Source: an uncultured Lachnospiraceae bacterium
GTDB lineage: Bacteria > Bacillota > Clostridia > Lachnospirales > Lachnospiraceae
Length of the DNA: 7,928 bases
Direction of reading: 5' to 3'
Assembly: GCA_910577445.1 (NCBI GenBank)
Contig: CAJTMZ010000080.1
Coordinates: 1 to 7,928 of the forward strand
Under the pieces are notes generated by a model. That model saw nothing but the letters and a program-made list of their open reading frames with translations, made no database searches and was not told the origin of the DNA. This document shows positions 6,503-7,928 of the stretch, piece by piece. Within the stretch, counting starts at the first letter, position 1, and every line of letters begins with the position of its first letter. A program made the translations under genes and the position numbers.

Positions 6503-7928
6503 ATGGGAAGAGAATATCATGTATCCGTCACCGGAAACGATAGGAATGACGGAAGTATGGGACGGCCTTTTGCGACAATCCAGCGGGCGGCGGATATCGC
6601 GGCGCCGGGGGACGTTGTAACGGTGCACGGCGGGGAATACCGGGAATGGGTGAAGCCGGAAAACGGAGGCAGCAGCGAGTTTTGCCGTATCACCTATCGG
6701 GCGGCTGAGGGGGAAAAGGTGGTCATCAAAGGCTCCGAGCGGATTTACAACTGGGAAAACGTTGAGGGCGGGGTCTGGAAGGCGGTAATACCTAACGGCA
6801 TGTTTGGGGACTATAACCCTTATAAGGAAGTTTTGGGCGGAGACTGGTTCATTGCGCCGGAAGGAGACATTCTTCATACGGGGGACGTGTATCTGAACGG
6901 AAAATCTTTTTACGAGGCGAAGAGCCTTGATGAGGTGAAAAATCCCGTAATGCGCACAGAGGGCGTAAATCCGCCATGGACAAAACACGCGGAGCCGCTG
7001 CTCCATCCGGAGGATTCCGTTTATCAGTGGTACTGTGAGAGCGACGAAGAAAATACCACGATTTACGCCAATTTCCAGGGCGCTGACCCTAACAGGGAAC
7101 TGACGGAAATCAACGTGCGCAAGTGCTGTTTTTATCCTGCAAAGACAGGGAGAAACTATATCACGGTATCCGGCTTTGAGATGGCGCAGGCGGCCTGCCC
7201 GTGGACGCCGCCCACAGCCGACCAGCCGGGGCTTTTAGGGGCGAACTGGAGCAAGGGCTGGATAATCGAAAACAATATCATCCATGACGCAAAATGCAGC
7301 GGCATCAGTATCGGCAAGGAGGAGTCCACAGGGCATAACCTGTGTACCAGAACGCATAGAAAGCCGGGCTATCAGTATCAGATGGAAGCGGTTTTCCGGG
7401 CGAGGCATATCGGCTGGAGCAAGGAAACCATCGGCTCCCATATTGTGCGCAACAATGTGATTTACGACTGCGGACAGAACGGAATCGTGGGTCATATGGG
7501 ATGTGTGTTCAGCGAAATTTATGGCAATCATATTTATAATATTGCGGTGAAGCACGAGTACTTCGGGTATGAAATCGCGGGCATCAAGCTCCATGCCGCA
7601 ATCGACGTTCAGATTCACCACAATAATATCCACAACTGCACTCTTGGGACATGGCTTGACTGGCAGGCGCAGGGGGCGCGGGTGAGCAAAAATCTGTATT
7701 ACAACAACGACAGGGATTTGATGGTGGAGGTAACCCATGGCCCTTATATTGTGGACAACAATATTTTTGCTTCCGAATACAATTTTGACAATATCGCTCA
7801 GGGCGGCGCTTATGTGCACAATCTCTGCTGCGGAACCATGCGCAGGGAGCCGGTGCCCGACCGCTCCACTCCTTATCATTATCCCCACACCACAGAAGTT
7901 GCGGGAACCACGGTGGTTTACGGCGGGG
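6503..7928 (+). CDS. GH120 family beta-xylosidase (3' end beyond the window)
   Basis: The visible 475 codons are open to the window edge. The product is predicted to hydrolyse xylo-oligosaccharides to xylose with retention of configuration. It begins with a DUF1565-like segment, YHVSVTGND (5-13) and GRPFATIQRAADIA (20-33), entering a right-handed parallel beta-helix with many N-N-x-I turns (for example ENNIIHDA 256-263, HHNNIHNC 372-379). The whole region resembles XylC of Thermoanaerobacterium saccharolyticum, the characterised GH120 enzyme, including the YREWVKP, TTIYANFQGADPN and PPTADQPGL blocks. Asp386 (TWLDWQAQG) and Glu409 (MVEVTHGP) correspond to the XylC nucleophile Asp382 and acid/base Glu405, with the same 23-residue spacing. 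There is no signal peptide, so it should act in the cytoplasm on imported sugars. XylC is roughly 640 residues, so about 160 residues are missing here. The start follows a strong AGGAGGA site. Several minus-strand open frames here are coding shadows. Confidence 0.93.
   Translation, partial: MGREYHVSVTGNDRNDGSMGRPFATIQRAADIAAPGDVVTVHGGEYREWVKPENGGSSEFCRITYRAAEGEKVVIKGSERIYNWENVEGGVWKAVIPNGMFGDYNPYKEVLGGDWFIAPEGDILHTGDVYLNGKSFYEAKSLDEVKNPVMRTEGVNPPWTKHAEPLLHPEDSVYQWYCESDEENTTIYANFQGADPNRELTEINVRKCCFYPAKTGRNYITVSGFEMAQAACPWTPPTADQPGLLGANWSKGWIIENNIIHDAKCSGISIGKEESTGHNLCTRTHRKPGYQYQMEAVFRARHIGWSKETIGSHIVRNNVIYDCGQNGIVGHMGCVFSEIYGNHIYNIAVKHEYFGYEIAGIKLHAAIDVQIHHNNIHNCTLGTWLDWQAQGARVSKNLYYNNDRDLMVEVTHGPYIVDNNIFASEYNFDNIAQGGAYVHNLCCGTMRREPVPDRSTPYHYPHTTEVAGTTVVYGG

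Noticed and set aside
6467..7006. Minus-strand open frame of 179 codons
   Set aside because: It is antisense to the start of the GH120 gene, which has clear homology and a strong promoter and ribosome binding site. The minus-strand product shows no recognisable domain.
7235..7888. Minus-strand open frame of 217 codons
   Set aside because: It is antisense to the catalytic part of the GH120 gene. Long reverse frames are common opposite beta-helix genes of this composition, and the product shows no family motif.

Overview
The window looks like a chromosomal segment from a Clostridia-type Firmicute, most likely a gut Lachnospiraceae member. The basis is strong AGGAG-type ribosome binding sites, TATACT -10 boxes with 17-bp spacers, GC content near 50% by eye, and protein types common in that family. 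This placement is inference; there is no rRNA or other marker gene. Six genes lie on the + strand, and I see no convincing minus-strand gene, tRNA, CRISPR array or insertion sequence. No gene-free stretch exceeds about 205 bases.

Left part (1-3992), cell envelope. An LCP (LytR-CpsA-Psr) family polymer ligase with a Lys/Pro repeat tail ends at a clear intrinsic terminator (1225-1256). A family 2 glycosyltransferase of the rhamnosyltransferase type follows, preceded by a large inverted repeat just upstream of its ribosome binding site. Next is a membrane-anchored HtrA/DegP-like serine protease with a complete His-Asp-Ser triad and one PDZ domain. It has its own promoter region and terminator. 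Together these suggest assembly and quality control of surface polymers and exported proteins, although the genes appear to be separate transcription units.

Middle part (4024-6394). A strong consensus promoter drives a predicted AAA-ATPase / PD-(D/E)XK nuclease-like protein. This family is widespread, often multicopy and functionally unassigned. The central part of the gene is visibly more AT-rich than its neighbours. A small lipoprotein with a PrcB-like C-terminal domain follows after 77 bases with no terminator between, so co-transcription is possible.

Right part (6445-7928). A second consensus promoter, with an inverted repeat overlapping its -35 element, drives a gene cut off by the window end. 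Its product matches GH120 beta-xylosidase closely, with both catalytic acids present. It lacks a signal peptide, pointing to cytoplasmic hydrolysis of imported xylo-oligosaccharides; this may be the start of a xylan-use locus continuing beyond the window.

I found no clear new multi-gene system. The best candidates for follow-up are the ATPase/nuclease-like protein, the hairpin leader of the glycosyltransferase, and the unusual htrA promoter region.
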